A stretch of DNA of 40,753 nt from Pseudomonas lactucae (GCF_016937615.1 NZ_JAFHKI010000017.1:1-40753); one strand, 5' to 3'; positions 25,826 to 36,389 are shown, counted from the first letter of the stretch. A program made the numbers and translations. The notes: generated by a model from the sequence alone, not told the origin.

Positions 25826-26340
25826 ATGTTGAACAAGGAGGGCGCGTTGGCGCAGGGCCTGGTGGTGCGTCCGTCACGCAGCACCGATGGGCCGTTTTTG
25901 CAGGGCCTGTACCGCTCGCGCGCGCCGATCTGCAATGGATCGATGGCGAGCAGGCGCTGGTCGAGGAGGTCATCGCCCAGCAGTTCCAGGTCCAGGAGGC
26001 GGGCCTGGACTCGCATTTTCCCGGTGCGCTGCATTACGTGGTCGAGAAGCTGGGGACGCCCATCGGCGCACTGAGTGCCGACTTCGGGCCGAATGAGATC
26101 CGCGTGCTGTACCTGGCGTTTATCCCGGCCGCTCGCGGCCAGGGTTTTGGCCGCGTGGTGTTGCAAGGGGTGCAGCGGGCCGCGGCCCAGGTGGTCTGCC
26201 CGGTGACCACCGTGGTCTGGGCGAGCAACCCCCATGCGCGCCAGCATTACCTGGCGCTGGGGTTTCGGGTGGAGGAAGACACTGCCGCCGCGCAGCGGTT
26301 GGTGTGGTACCCGTCTCAGTTGAACACGATGCAGAAATAA
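25826..26340 (+). pseudogene. GNAT-family N-acetyltransferase gene with one frameshift
   Basis: The start (AGGAG 7 nt before ATG 25826) reads LVVRPSRSTDGPFLQGLYRS, then the frame changes; the continuation in another frame reads ADLQWIDGEQALVEEV and ends in a clear GNAT acetyl-CoA motif (LYLAFIPAARGQGFGRVVLQ) and HARQHYLALGFRVEED. Restoring one base in the alternating GC run at 25916-25926 gives a normal 171-aa enzyme. It is 13 bp after the M50 gene and likely in the same operon; protein or small-molecule acetylation are both possible. Its 3' end overlaps the convergent DUF6916-like gene by 25 bp. Confidence 0.8.
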
Positions 26341-26624
26341 CCGCGTTCGGCGTCCCGGCCCATGGCGGGCTCGCGGGACACAAACACCTGTTCCAGGCAC
26401 ACGTCCGGCAGCGGCAGGCAGCATAGACCGTCGACGAAATCGGTAGGGCCGAGGCTGCTGAGCAATACGCTGAATGCCCCGCGTGGGCTGTTCGGCAAGG
26501 TCGCTTGGGGCGCCTCGCGTACACGTTCGATTTGAATCGGCAGCGCCGAGCCATCCGGCAGGTAAAGCAGGTTGCTGCCTCCCAGCAACGGACGAAAATG
26601 TTCAGAGGTGACCAGGTTCAACAT
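26316..26624 (-). CDS. DUF6916-like small protein, partner of the tail-collar protein
   Basis: A 102-aa protein of the small family found next to microcystin-dependent-protein-like tail-collar genes (DUF6916-like, by recall). The N-terminus FRPLLGGSNLLYL, the middle REAPQATLPNSPRGAFSVLL and the C-terminal GYFCIVFN are conserved-looking beta-rich segments. No signal peptide. GCGGAG lies about 8 nt before the ATG. It is downstream of the collar gene on the same strand, separated by a terminator-like hairpin. A chaperone or assembly partner for the collar protein is inference. Confidence 0.75.
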   Translation of the reverse strand: MLNLVTSEHFRPLLGGSNLLYLPDGSALPIQIERVREAPQATLPNSPRGAFSVLLSSLGPTDFVDGLCCLPLPDVCLEQVFVSREPAMGRDAERGYFCIVFN

Positions 26625-26640
26625 AAGCGTGGCTCCGCTT

Positions 26641-26669
26641 CAAAAGCGCCGAGGCACTTAAGCCTCGGC
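26641..26669 (-). terminator. Intrinsic terminator or attenuator between tail-collar and DUF6916-like genes
   Basis: On the minus strand GCCGAGGC (26669-26662) pairs with GCCTCGGC (26655-26648) around six bases and is followed by GCTTTTG. It lies 13 bp after the tail-collar gene stop and about 17 bp before the DUF6916-like start. It could reduce read-through and set the ratio of the two products. Confidence 0.75.
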
Positions 26670-26681
26670 CGAGGGATGGCA

Positions 26682-27269
26682 TCAGTCGCGTGACGGAAAG
26701 TATCCGCTCAGGGCAATGCTGAAGTTGATGACCAGAAAGGGGTTCATGCTGCCCATGGGCTGGCCTTGGCCGGCGGGGTCAATGGTGCCGGTCAAGGTGG
26801 TGCTCACGCCTTTGAGCGGCACCGGGCTGGCGCCCTGTTGGTCTGAGTAGATGCTGGCGCTGCCCGGGCCAGTGCCGGAAGCACCGATAAACGAGTTAGT
26901 GGCGGTGGGTGTGTTGACCGGGTTGCTGGCGGCGTTGGTCAATTGCACCGAGGTGCTGGCGGTGAGTGCCGCGATCCCATGGGTGTGAGCGGGCAGGTTG
27001 GCCAGCGTGGCGGTGACGCTTTCGGTGCCGGAAACTTCGCCGATAACGCGCGGCGTCAAGCCAAGGCCACCCCCTTGGCCGACAGGCAGGCGACCTTGCA
27101 GGTTGGGCAGCATAAACGTTGTCGATCCGTTGCCGCCGTAGGTGATGCCGATCAGGGCGAACAGCGTCTGGTACTGACTTAGGGAGAGGGTTTGGCCGGC
27201 GCACAAAGCCCAGTCCCGAGGGGCGAAATTAAACGCGAAGGGTTGGATAGTGCCGATGAATACTTCCAT
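26682..27269 (-). CDS. Phage tail-collar domain protein (microcystin-dependent-protein-like)
   Basis: A 195-aa protein with the tail-collar signature: an N-terminal FIGTIQPFAFNFAPRDWALC, SQYQTLFALIGITYGGNGS, and FMLPNLQGRLPVGQG. The low-complexity T/S/N-rich middle and the C-terminal MNPFLVINFSIALSGYFPSRD are typical of the Mdp-like standalone proteins rather than phage tails; no phage genes surround it. AGGA lies 10 nt before the ATG. No signal peptide is seen, so if it reaches the surface it needs a special route, perhaps the neighbouring exporter. This link is inference. Confidence 0.9.
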   Translation of the reverse strand: MEVFIGTIQPFAFNFAPRDWALCAGQTLSLSQYQTLFALIGITYGGNGSTTFMLPNLQGRLPVGQGGGLGLTPRVIGEVSGTESVTATLANLPAHTHGIAALTASTSVQLTNAASNPVNTPTATNSFIGASGTGPGSASIYSDQQGASPVPLKGVSTTLTGTIDPAGQGQPMGSMNPFLVINFSIALSGYFPSRD

Positions 27270-27469
27270 GGATCGTTCATCCTTGTAGAGGCTCTATAGA
27301 GGGGGACGGCCCTCGAAGGGGGCGTCATCGCAGAGCGTAGACGCAGGTTTCGCCGACTGCCCGACGCTTTCGAAACAGTGAGCGAATAGGGGCCGTTTGG
27401 CTTACAGTGGCGCTGGTTTATGCACGTGCATGTTTTTCCCTGGAAACGGGCAGTACTGAGGGATTTGTG

Positions 27470-29071
27470 GTGCGAAGGTGGGTAGGACAAAACGAGAAGA
27501 TCGGCGCCTTTGCCCTGTTCGACGGTGCCTGGGCGGGCGCCGGCTGGCTCAGCCGCTTGTGGTGGTTGCCGATACTGGGGCTGGCCATGGCCCTGCGCTT
27601 TTACGGCCTGACCGCGGCGGCGGTCTGGGGCGACGAAGGCTCGAGCCTGCTGCTCAGCGAATACGCCCTGGACGACCTGTGGTTTCACGCCGCCCACGAT
27701 GTTCACCCACCGCTGTATTTTTTCATGCTGCGCGGCTGGATCGAGTTGTTTGGCGATGGGATCTGGTCGATCCGCAGCATGAGCGCGATCCCTGGCGTGG
27801 CGGTCGTGGGCCTGGGTATCTGGCTCACCCGGCAGCTCTCGTCGCGGCGCGCGGCCGTGCTGGCGGGCGTACTGCTGGCGCTGTTGCCCACCGCGGTGCG
27901 CTACAGCCAGGAAGTGCGCATGTATGCCCTGCTCGGTGTGTGGCTGCTCGGTGCCACCCTGGCGCTGGTGTACTGGGTGCGCCGCCCGGAACGTGCGCGT
28001 TATCTGGTCGTCTATGGGTTGCTGATGACTGCCGGTTTCTACACCCACTACTTCACCGCCCTGTGCGTACTGGTGCACTGGGCCTGGCTGGGGCTGTTGT
28101 GCACGTCGCAACCGCCGGGCCAGCGCCTGATCATGTGTCGCGGTTGGTGGCTGGCTAACGTCGCCATTGTGCTGCTTTATCTGCCCTGGCTGCCGAACCT
28201 GCTGGACCTGGTGCAGCACGTCGAGCAACTCAAGGTCGGCGGCGATATCGGCTGGGAAGAGCCGGTCAACCTGTTCTCGGTGCCGTCGATGATCTGGCAA
28301 TTCGTGCTCCAGGACGAAGGCCTGGACCTCTGGCCGCCGCTGTTCTGGCTGTTCCCGCTGCTGTGTCTGGCCGTGGTGGGCATCGCCGCCTGGCGTGATC
28401 GCGAGCGTCATCGCCCGGCGGTGCTGCTGGCGCTGTTTTTCTTGCTGCCGCTGCTGTTGGTGTATGCGGTGTCGTTTATCTCGCCCGTATTTATCGAGCG
28501 CTACCTCACCGTTTACGCCCTGGCATTGCCGATACTGGTGGCGGTCGCGATCGACCGTCTGCCGTCGCGCCTGGCGTGGCTCGGAGCGGCGTTGTTCGCG
28601 CTGTTGGTGGGAGTCGAACTGCTGGGGCTGAAGAATAACTTCGCAGTGGATGAGCACGACCAGTTCAACGTGCCGGTGGAATTCGTCAATCGCAATTACC
28701 AGGAAGACGACCGCATCGTCCTCAGCGACATGATGTGGTACCTCAGCTACGTGTATTACGACCAGACCGACGCGCAACTGCAGCTCTATACTCCGCCCAA
28801 ACCCGACGGCACGCCGACCCGACCGAATGCCTATGGCTTCGGCACCCTGGTGGACCAGGACGGCGGGCGTATTTATCTCGACCGTTTGTCCGCATTACCG
28901 GCCGATACCCGACGCGTCTGGCTGATCAGCAGCAACGACGGGCCGGACGAATTTGCGCCCTTGCCCGACGGCTGGCGCTTGATCAGCCAACAAGACGGCG
29001 GCGGCGCGAGGGCGCGTTTATATGTGCTGTGTCGCGGACCTGATGCCGCGCAGCCTGTAAATTGTCACTAA
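27470..29071 (+). CDS. GT-C family glycosyltransferase (GT39/ArnT-like), polytopic membrane protein
   Basis: A protein of about 533 aa with roughly ten membrane segments. The first external loop has WGDEGSSLLLSEYALDDLWF, where acidic residues match the catalytic D/E of GT-C enzymes, and HDVHPPLYFFMLRGWIELFG is the typical HPPLYY-like motif of GT39 and ArnT relatives. Such enzymes transfer a sugar from a polyprenyl-phosphate donor at the periplasmic face. The start is uncertain: GTG 27470 has GAGGG 7 nt upstream; GTG 27467 and longer frames are possible. It precedes the sulfotransferase and giant-protein genes, so the acceptor may be that protein. Confidence 0.85.
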   Translation: MRRWVGQNEKIGAFALFDGAWAGAGWLSRLWWLPILGLAMALRFYGLTAAAVWGDEGSSLLLSEYALDDLWFHAAHDVHPPLYFFMLRGWIELFGDGIWSIRSMSAIPGVAVVGLGIWLTRQLSSRRAAVLAGVLLALLPTAVRYSQEVRMYALLGVWLLGATLALVYWVRRPERARYLVVYGLLMTAGFYTHYFTALCVLVHWAWLGLLCTSQPPGQRLIMCRGWWLANVAIVLLYLPWLPNLLDLVQHVEQLKVGGDIGWEEPVNLFSVPSMIWQFVLQDEGLDLWPPLFWLFPLLCLAVVGIAAWRDRERHRPAVLLALFFLLPLLLVYAVSFISPVFIERYLTVYALALPILVAVAIDRLPSRLAWLGAALFALLVGVELLGLKNNFAVDEHDQFNVPVEFVNRNYQEDDRIVLSDMMWYLSYVYYDQTDAQLQLYTPPKPDGTPTRPNAYGFGTLVDQDGGRIYLDRLSALPADTRRVWLISSNDGPDEFAPLPDGWRLISQQDGGGARARLYVLCRGPDAAQPVNCH

Positions 29072-29165
29072 TCTCCGTTTGGTATTAACGGAATATCAAA
29101 ATAGTGGCAACTGACCACTTTCAACTTTGCAATCCTCAGCTACGCTTGCATGACAAAACGGATTT

Positions 29166-30023
29166 TTGTCCTACAAAGTGGTGAACGGATTGCAGTATCA
29201 CTTTATCTCCGGACTGCCGCGTTCCGGTTCGACCTTGCTCTCTGCGATTCTCCTGCAGAACCCGCGTTTTCACGCCGGCATGAGCAGCCCGGTGAGCCCC
29301 TTGTTCAATGGGGTGCTGGCGCAATGCAGCGCGGGCAGCGAGTTCGGCTCGGTGATCGACGCCGGCACCCGCCGCCGCCTGCTGCGCGGGTTGTTCGACG
29401 CTTATTACGCCGACAAGTCCTCCACACCCGTGGTGTTCGATACCAACCGCCAATGGTGCGCGCGCATGCCCGCGCTGCATGACCTGTTCCCACAGGCCAA
29501 GGTGATCGCCTGTGTGCGCAACGTGGCCTGGGTGCTGGACAGCCTTGAACGCCTGTACCGCGCCAACCCGTTCGAGAACACCAAACTGTTCAACGACGAT
29601 GACGAGCGCAACACCGTCTACAGCCGCTGCGAAACCCTGGCCCAGCGCAATCGCCTGGTGGGCTTTGCCTGGACCGCGCTCAAAGAGGCGTATTACGGCG
29701 AGAACGCCGAATCGCTGCTGGTGGTTGATTACGACTTGTTGAGCCAGGCCCCGGAGCGGGTGATGCGGCTGGTGTACGACTTTATCGGCGAGCCCTGGTT
29801 CGAACATGATTTCAACCACCTGACCTACGACGCGCCGCTGTTCGACCAGGCGCTGGGCCTGGCCGGCCTGCACAAGGTCAAGCCCAAGGTCGCGCCACAG
29901 GCACGGCGAACGCTGTTGCCGCCGGACTTGTTTGAGAAGTATGCCTCGCTGTCGTTCTGGCGCGATGGGTCTGCCAGCGCGGCCAATGTCATTCGTATGA
30001 AAACCGACGCCGCAATCAGCTGA
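29166..30023 (+). CDS. Sulfotransferase
   Basis: A protein of about 285 aa. The PAPS-binding 5'-phosphosulfate loop is FISGLPRSGSTLLSAIL, and the 3'-phosphate site is VIACVRNVAWVLDSLERLYR. The helical middle part and the LLVVDYDLL strand fit the sulfotransferase_1/3 fold. It should transfer sulfate from PAPS to a hydroxyl group of a sugar, tyrosine or lipid. The start is uncertain (TTG 29166, GTG 29178 or 29181). An APS kinase encoded about 8 kb downstream in the same locus would supply PAPS. It ends in a terminator-like palindrome right before the giant gene. Confidence 0.9.
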   Translation: MSYKVVNGLQYHFISGLPRSGSTLLSAILLQNPRFHAGMSSPVSPLFNGVLAQCSAGSEFGSVIDAGTRRRLLRGLFDAYYADKSSTPVVFDTNRQWCARMPALHDLFPQAKVIACVRNVAWVLDSLERLYRANPFENTKLFNDDDERNTVYSRCETLAQRNRLVGFAWTALKEAYYGENAESLLVVDYDLLSQAPERVMRLVYDFIGEPWFEHDFNHLTYDAPLFDQALGLAGLHKVKPKVAPQARRTLLPPDLFEKYASLSFWRDGSASAANVIRMKTDAAIS

Positions 30024-30040
30024 TTGCGGCGTTTCCTTTG
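30009..30040 (+). terminator. Palindrome overlapping the sulfotransferase stop, likely terminator
   Basis: A perfect 22-bp palindrome (30009-30030, GCCGCAATCAG/CTGATTGCGGC) contains the TGA stop of the sulfotransferase gene and is followed by GTTTCCTTTG. A T-rich but interrupted tail makes it a plausible intrinsic terminator. If efficient, the giant gene would need a promoter of its own in the following 36 bp or inside the stem region. Confidence 0.6.
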
Positions 30041-30076
30041 TTGCGTATTCAAGTCGTTCGAGTCCGGGTGATCATC

Positions 30077-33000
30077 ATGTGGTGGAGCAAAGGCAAATCG
30101 CGGGTAACCGAGGGCACACACACCCCGGCATCGCCAATGATCATGTTCCTGGAACCGCGCATGCTGTTCGACGGCGCGGTGGCGGCCACTGTGGCCGATG
30201 CCGCGCAGCCGGATGCCCAGCCCACGGCCGAGGCGGCCAAGACACCCACGGCGGATCAGCCGGCGGACACCCACGCGCCACAGGGCCAGGTCGATGCGAC
30301 CCAGGCGGCGGTGCCGGGCAAGAGCGTGTTGTTCGTCGACTCCCGAGTCAAGGATTCCGCCAGCCTGCTCCAAGGCGTGGCGCCCGGTACCCAGGTGGTG
30401 CAACTGGAGGCGAGCAAGGACGGCTTGCAGCAGATCGCCGATTACCTGGACAGCCACCAGGGCGTGAGCTCGGTGCAGATCATCGCCCACGGGAATGCTG
30501 GCGATCTGTGGCTGGGCAACAGTTACGTGTCGGCGGATAACGTGCAGGCTCGCGGCGATGTGCTGGCGCGGATCGGTCAGGACATGAACGTCGGCGGCGA
30601 TATCCTCATCTATGGCTGCTACACCGCCGAAGGCGACCGTGGCCTGAGCCTGGTCGATTCATTGGCGCAATTGACTGGCCGCGATGTGGCGGCGTCCACT
30701 GACCGCACCGGCCTGGGCGGCGACTGGGACCTGGAAATCGCCACCGGCAACATCGAAAGCGCCAACGTGCTGTCCGCCAGCGCCATGAGCGAGTACCAAT
30801 GGGGCCTGGCCACCTGGACCGCCACCAACAACCTCAACACCGGCGTCGGCTCCTTGCGCGCGGCCCTGGCGTCCGCACAGAACGGCGACATCGTCACGTT
30901 CAATAACACCATGACCATCGGGCTGACTTCGGCGCTGGTGGTCAACAAGAACGTCACCATCGACGGTGATCTCAATAACGACAACGTGGCCGACGTGACG
31001 CTCGACGGCCAGTTCCGCACCCAGATCCTGAACGTGACATCCGGCACCACGGCCACCCTCGATGGCCTGGTCATTACCCGGGGCATGGCGGCCGGCAATG
31101 GCGGGAATGGCGGCGACGATGCGCTGGTGTCCCAGGGCGGCGGTATCTACAACGCCGGCACCTTGACCCTGAAGAACGTCACCGTGACCGCCAACGCCGC
31201 TTCCGGCGGTGGCGGCGGCGGCGGTGTAACGCCGCAATACGCCGGCGGCGGCGGCGGTGGTGGTGGCGCGATCAGCGGTGGTACCGGTGGCAAGGGCGGC
31301 GATACGCTCAACTCCACGGGCAGCAATGGCACTGCGGGGCAGGGCGGCGCGGGCGGCGGCTTCTTCAATATCGGCGGGCGTGGCGGTTCCACCACGGGTG
31401 GCGCCGGCGGTGCGGCGTATCCGGGTTATAGCACCGGCTCGGCCGGTGGTACGGCCAGCAGTGGCGGATTGTCCATCGGCGGTGGCGGTGGGGGTGACGG
31501 GTACGACAACTTCGGTGGCGACGGCGGCGGCGCGGTGGGCGGGATCTACAACGACACCGGCGCGACCCTGCGGATCATCGGTAACTCGACCATCTCCAAC
31601 AACGTCGGCGCGGGCGGTGGCGGTGGGGGTGGCGGAGCCGGCGGCAGCTATCTTCAGGCAGGCGGTGCGGGCGGTGTCGGGGTCGGCGCTATCTGGAACA
31701 AAGGCTCGATCCTGATCACCGCCGCCAACTTCGCGGCACTGGCCGGCAACGTTGGCGGCAGTGGCGTGGGCGGCACCAGCGCGGGCACCGCGGGTGTTTC
31801 GCCGTCCTCGGTGGCCAACGTCTACGGCGATGGCGGCACCATCAACACCAACTATGTGCCGGACGAGACGCCGCCCACCGCGACCGTCGTGGTGGCCAAC
31901 ACCAACCTGAACTCCGGCGGCACCTCGACGGTGACCATCACCTTCTCCGAAGCCGTGACGGGCCTCACCGCGGCGGACCTGACGGTGCAGAACGGCACCG
32001 TCGGTACCTTGACCACTGGCGACGGCGGCGTCACCTGGACTGGTACGTTGACCGCGGCCAGCAACATTGCCGACACCACCAACATCATCACCCTGAACAA
32101 CGCAGGCGTGGCCGACCTGGCCGGTAATGCCGGTGTGGGCACCACCGACTCGAACAACTACATCGTCAACGATACCGTGGCGCCCACGGCGTCCATTGTG
32201 GTGGCTGACACCGCCCTCAGGATCGGCGAAACCTCGACGGTGACCATCACCTTCTCCGAGGCTGTCTCCGGCTTTACCACGGCAGACCTGACCGTCGCCA
32301 ACGGCTCGATCAGCGGTCTGAGCACCAGTGACGGAGGCATCACCTGGACCGCCACGCTGACGCCGGATGCGCCTGTCACCGATACCTCCAATCTGATTGT
32401 CCTGAACAACACCGGTGTGGCGGACCTCAACGGCAACGCTGGCATGGGCACGACCAACTCCAACAACTACGCCATCGACACGCAACGCCCAACCGCCACC
32501 ATCGTGGTAACCGACACCAGCCTGAGCGTCGGTGAAACCTCCGTGGTAACCATCACCTTCACCGAGGCCGTGAGCGGTTTCACCCTCGCCGACCTGACCG
32601 CTGCCAATGGCAGCTTGAGCACGCTGAGCAGCAGCGACGGGGGTATCACCTGGACTGCAACGCTCACCCCGACGGCCAGCATCAGTGACACCACCAACCT
32701 GATCACCCTGACCAACAGCGGTATTGCCGACCTGGCCGGCAACGTCGGCAGCGGCACCACCGACTCGAACAACTACGCCGTCGATACCCAGCGTCCGACC
32801 GCCGCCATCGTGGTGGCCGATAGCGCGCTGAACATCGGCGAAACGTCGCTGGTCACCATTACCTTCAGCGAGGCCGTCACCGGTTTCACCCTGGCCGATA
32901 TGACCGTCGCCAACGGCTCCTTGAGTGGGCTGAGCAGCAGCGACGGCGGTATTACCTGGACCGCCACGCTCACGCCGAGCGCCAGCACCAGCGATGCCAC

Positions 33001-36000
33001 TAACCTGATCATTCTGGCCAACACCGGAGTGGCGGACGCGGCCGGTAACGCCGGCAGCGGCACCACCAGCTCCAACAACTATGCGGTCGACACCCAGCGC
33101 CCCACCGCCAGCATCGTGGTGGCCGACAACGCGTTGAGCGTCGGCGAAACCTCGCTGGTCACCATCACGTTCAACGAAGCAGTGACAGGTTTTACCGCCG
33201 CCGACCTGACGGTTGCCAACGGCACGCTCACCGGCCTGAGCAGCGGCGACGGCGGTATCACCTGGACCGCGACGCTCACGCCCAGCGCCAGTCTCAGCGA
33301 CAGCAGCAACCTCATCACCCTGGACAACACCGGCGTGACTGACGCGGCGGGCAACGCCGGCAGCGGCACGACCGACTCCAACAACTATGCCATCGACACC
33401 CAGCGTCCCACCGCCACCCTCGTGGTTGCCGACACGGCGATTGGCGTTGGCGAAACGTCGGTGGTGACGATTACCTTCAGCGAGCCGGTGACCGGTTTCA
33501 CCCTGGCCGACCTGAGTGTCACCAACGGTAGCCTGAGCGGCCTGAGCACCAGCGACAACATCACCTACACCGCAACCTTCACACCATCGGCGGCGTCAGT
33601 GATGCCACCAACCTGATCACCCTCAATAACACCGGTATTGTCGACGGTGCAGGCAATTCCGGCAGCGGCACCACCGATTCCAACAACTATGCCGTCGACA
33701 CGCTGCGCCCGACCGCCACCCTCGTGATCGCCGATACGGCGCTGAGCGTCGGCGAAACGTCGTTGGTCACCATCACCTTCTCCGAAGCGGTGACTGGTTT
33801 TGACAATTCGGACCTGAGCGTGGCCAACGGCACATTGAGCGCAGTCAGCAGCAGCGATGGCGGCCTCACCTGGACGGCCACCTTTACTCCAGCCCTTGGG
33901 GTCAGCGACTTGTCCAACGTCATCACCCTGAACAACACCGGCGTCAGCGATGCGGCGGGCAACACCGGTACCGGCACCACCAACTCCAATAACTACCAGG
34001 TCGACACCAACGTGCCGACGGCGACCATTGTGATTGCCGATACCACGTTGAGCATCGGCGAGACTTCGTTGGTCACCGTGACCTTCAACTCGGCGGTCAG
34101 CGGGTTCGACAATTCGGACCTGACCGTCAGCAACGGCACACTCAGCACCATGAGCAGTACTGACGGTGGCGTCACCTGGACGGCCACCTTCACCCCGAGC
34201 GCCAGCATTGCCGATACCAGCAACCTCATCACGCTGGACAATACCGGCCTGATCAACGGCGCGGGTAACGCCGGCGTGGGCACCACCGACTCCAACAACT
34301 ACGCGGTCGACACGGTGCGCCCCACCGCGAGCATCGTCGTGGCTGACACCGCCATTGCCGCCGGCGAGACCTCGCTGGTAACCATCACCTTCAACGAGGC
34401 CGTGACGGCGTTCACCAGCGCTGACCTGACAGTGGCCAACGGCGTGCTCTCGGGGCTGAGCAGCAGTGATGGCGGTATCACCTGGACCGCCACGTTCACG
34501 CCGACCAATGGCATCACGGACAGCAGCAACCTCATCACGCTCAACGATGGTGGCATCGTCGACCTGGTCGGCAACGCCAATGTCGGCAGCACCGATTCCA
34601 ACAACTATGCGCTGGACACCCAGCGTCCAACCGCAACGATTGTGCTGGCCGATTCCAGCCTCAGTGTCGGCGAGACCTCGCTGGTGACCATCACCTTCAG
34701 CGAGGCCGTCACCGGGTTCAGCAACGATGACCTCAGCGTTGGCAATGGCACGCTGAGCGCGGTGAGCAGCAGCGACGGCGGCCTGACCTGGACCGCCGTC
34801 TTCACCCCGACCCTCGGCGTGCGCGACACGACCAACCTGATCGTCCTGGACAACGCCGGCGTGAGTGACGCGGCGGGCAACACCGGAACCGGTACCACCA
34901 ACTCGGCCAACTACAGCATCGATACGCAGGTGCCGACGGCCACTATCGTGGTCGCCGATACGGCGCTGAGCATTGGCGAAACCTCCCAAGTGACCATCAC
35001 GTTCAACGAGGCCGTGAGCGGTTTTGACAACAGCGACCTGAGCGTCAGCAATGGCACGCTGAGTAACCTGTCGTCCACCGACGGCGGCATCACCTGGACG
35101 GCCACGTTCACGCCAAGTGCGAGCATTGCCGACACCAGTAACCTGATCACCCTGGACAACACCGGCGTCGTCAACGTCTCGGGCAACGCCGGCGTGGGCA
35201 CCACCGACTCCAACAACTACGCGGTCGACACCCAGCGTCCGACCGCGACGATCTCGGTGGCGGACAGCAACTTGGGCATCGGCCAGACCACCACCGTGAC
35301 CATCGGCTTCAGTGAAGCGGTCAGCGATTTCGACCTGTCGGACCTGAGCGTGGCCAATGGTGTGTTGTCCAACCTGGCCAGCAGCGATGGCGGTAAAACC
35401 TGGACCGCCACCCTGACGCCTACGGCGGCCATCAGCGACGCCACCAACCTGATCGTGCTGGACGCCGGCCTGGTGGATGATGCCGCCGGTAACGCCGGTA
35501 ACAGCATCGTGATTTCCAACAACTTTGCCATTGATGGTGAGCGGCCCACCGCGACCATCAGTGTGGCAAACCCCAACCTGACAGTCGGGCAAACCACCAC
35601 CGTGACCTTCACCTTCAGCGAGAGGGTCAGCGGCTTCGAGCTCGATGACCTCAGCGTGGCCAATGGCACCTTGTCCAACCTGGCCACCAACGATGGCGGC
35701 AAGACCTGGACCGCAACCCTGACACCGACGGCCAATATCAACGACCCGAGCAACTTCATCACGCTGGACTCCAGCTTGGTGACGGACCTGGCGGGCAACG
35801 CCGGCAGCGGTTTTGCCAACTCCAACAACTTTGCGATCAACACCATCGCGCTGACGGGCGACCCCTTGTTTCGCGTCACCGCGCCGGCTGCGCCTGTGGA
35901 CGCACCGAACCAGCCGTTGCAGCCGATCATCTTCGGCGGCCGGGGGGCGATCTGGGTTCGCCGATCGGCTTCCCGCCGTTGTTCGAGCAGCGTGAGATGG

Positions 36001-36389
36001 GCGCGGGCTTGCCGCCTATCGGCAGCATCTTCATCAATAACGGCGCTTCATCGCCCAGCTTTATCGCTCAGGTGTTCACCACCGACGGCAGCGGGGACGG
36101 CAGTGGCCAGGGCTTCCTCGGTTTTGGTGGCGGCGATGGCGGGGTGTTTGGTTCAAGCACTCTCTCGGGGCTGTTCAACCGCGAGAACAGCGGCGACGAC
36201 GGTGGCGTCAGGGCGTTCGATAACAAGTCGATCAAGGGCAGTGGCGATGCCGGCCAGGGCTTGCGTGGCGCGTTTGGCGCTCCAACTCTGGGCCAGCAAC
36301 TGCAACAGATCAAAGACACGGAGCATCGTAAGGTGATGGACCTGGCGGCCGCGCTGCAACAGGTCGGCATCAGCGAAATGCAGGCTTGA
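30077..36389 (+). pseudogene. Giant LEPR-XLL/DUF4347 Ig-repeat surface protein gene, two frameshifts
   Basis: Without two one-base deletions this gene would encode about 2104 aa. The N-terminus has a LEPR-XLL motif (LEPRMLFDGA, residues 25-34), then a DUF4347 domain (about 85-245, QIIAHGNAGDLWLGN, ILIYGCYTAEG), a beta-helix-like part, a glycine-rich region (about 335-580) and 13 Ig-like repeats. The C-terminus has no RTX nonapeptides; it ends GQQLQQIKDTEHRKV. The frame breaks at about 33587-33590 (one base missing between FTP and GGVSD) and at 35942-35947 (six Gs where seven are expected). Correcting both gives a continuous protein, so sequencing error is possible. No Sec signal is seen. Probably a surface adhesin. 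The ATG at 30077 is preferred over TTG 30038. Confidence 0.85.
31852..35846 (+). repeat. Thirteen tandem Ig-like domain repeats, 306-bp period
   Basis: The giant gene has 13 consecutive units of about 102 codons. Each reads like PTATIVVADTALSVGETS, VTITFSEAVTGF, the DGG-x-TWTAT core and NTG-x-x-DAAGNAG-SGTTDSNNYAVDT, matching bacterial Ig-like (Big_12-type) domains by recall. Unit 2 is 309 bp, unit 6 is 302 bp (one codon short plus one missing base), the others about 306 bp. Units 7-8 (33687-34298) closely resemble units 10-11 (34605-35216), so an 918-bp offset duplication is suggested. The last two units are the most diverged. Confidence 0.92.

Noticed and set aside
26682..27269. Tail-collar gene as evidence for a prophage
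   Set aside because: No other phage structural, lysis, integrase or replication gene is nearby; standalone collar proteins are common.
27179..28777. 532-codon reverse-strand frame opposite the glycosyltransferase
   Set aside because: It overlaps the tail-collar start region and the transferase; the translation is H/Q/R-rich, typical of an antisense shadow.
29072..29165. Small hairpins (CCGTT/AACGG, AGTGG/CCACT) after the glycosyltransferase
   Set aside because: 5-bp stems without a T-tract; not enough to call a terminator.
31080..31820. Glycine-rich stretch considered as RTX calcium-binding repeats
   Set aside because: The GGxGxDxUx nonapeptide periodicity is absent; it is a simple Gly-rich low-complexity region.
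30659..35930. Long and regularly spaced reverse-strand open frames in the giant gene (608, 675, and many of about 101 codons)
   Set aside because: They repeat with the 306-bp unit and arise from codon bias of the Ig repeats. The forward frame has clear domains.
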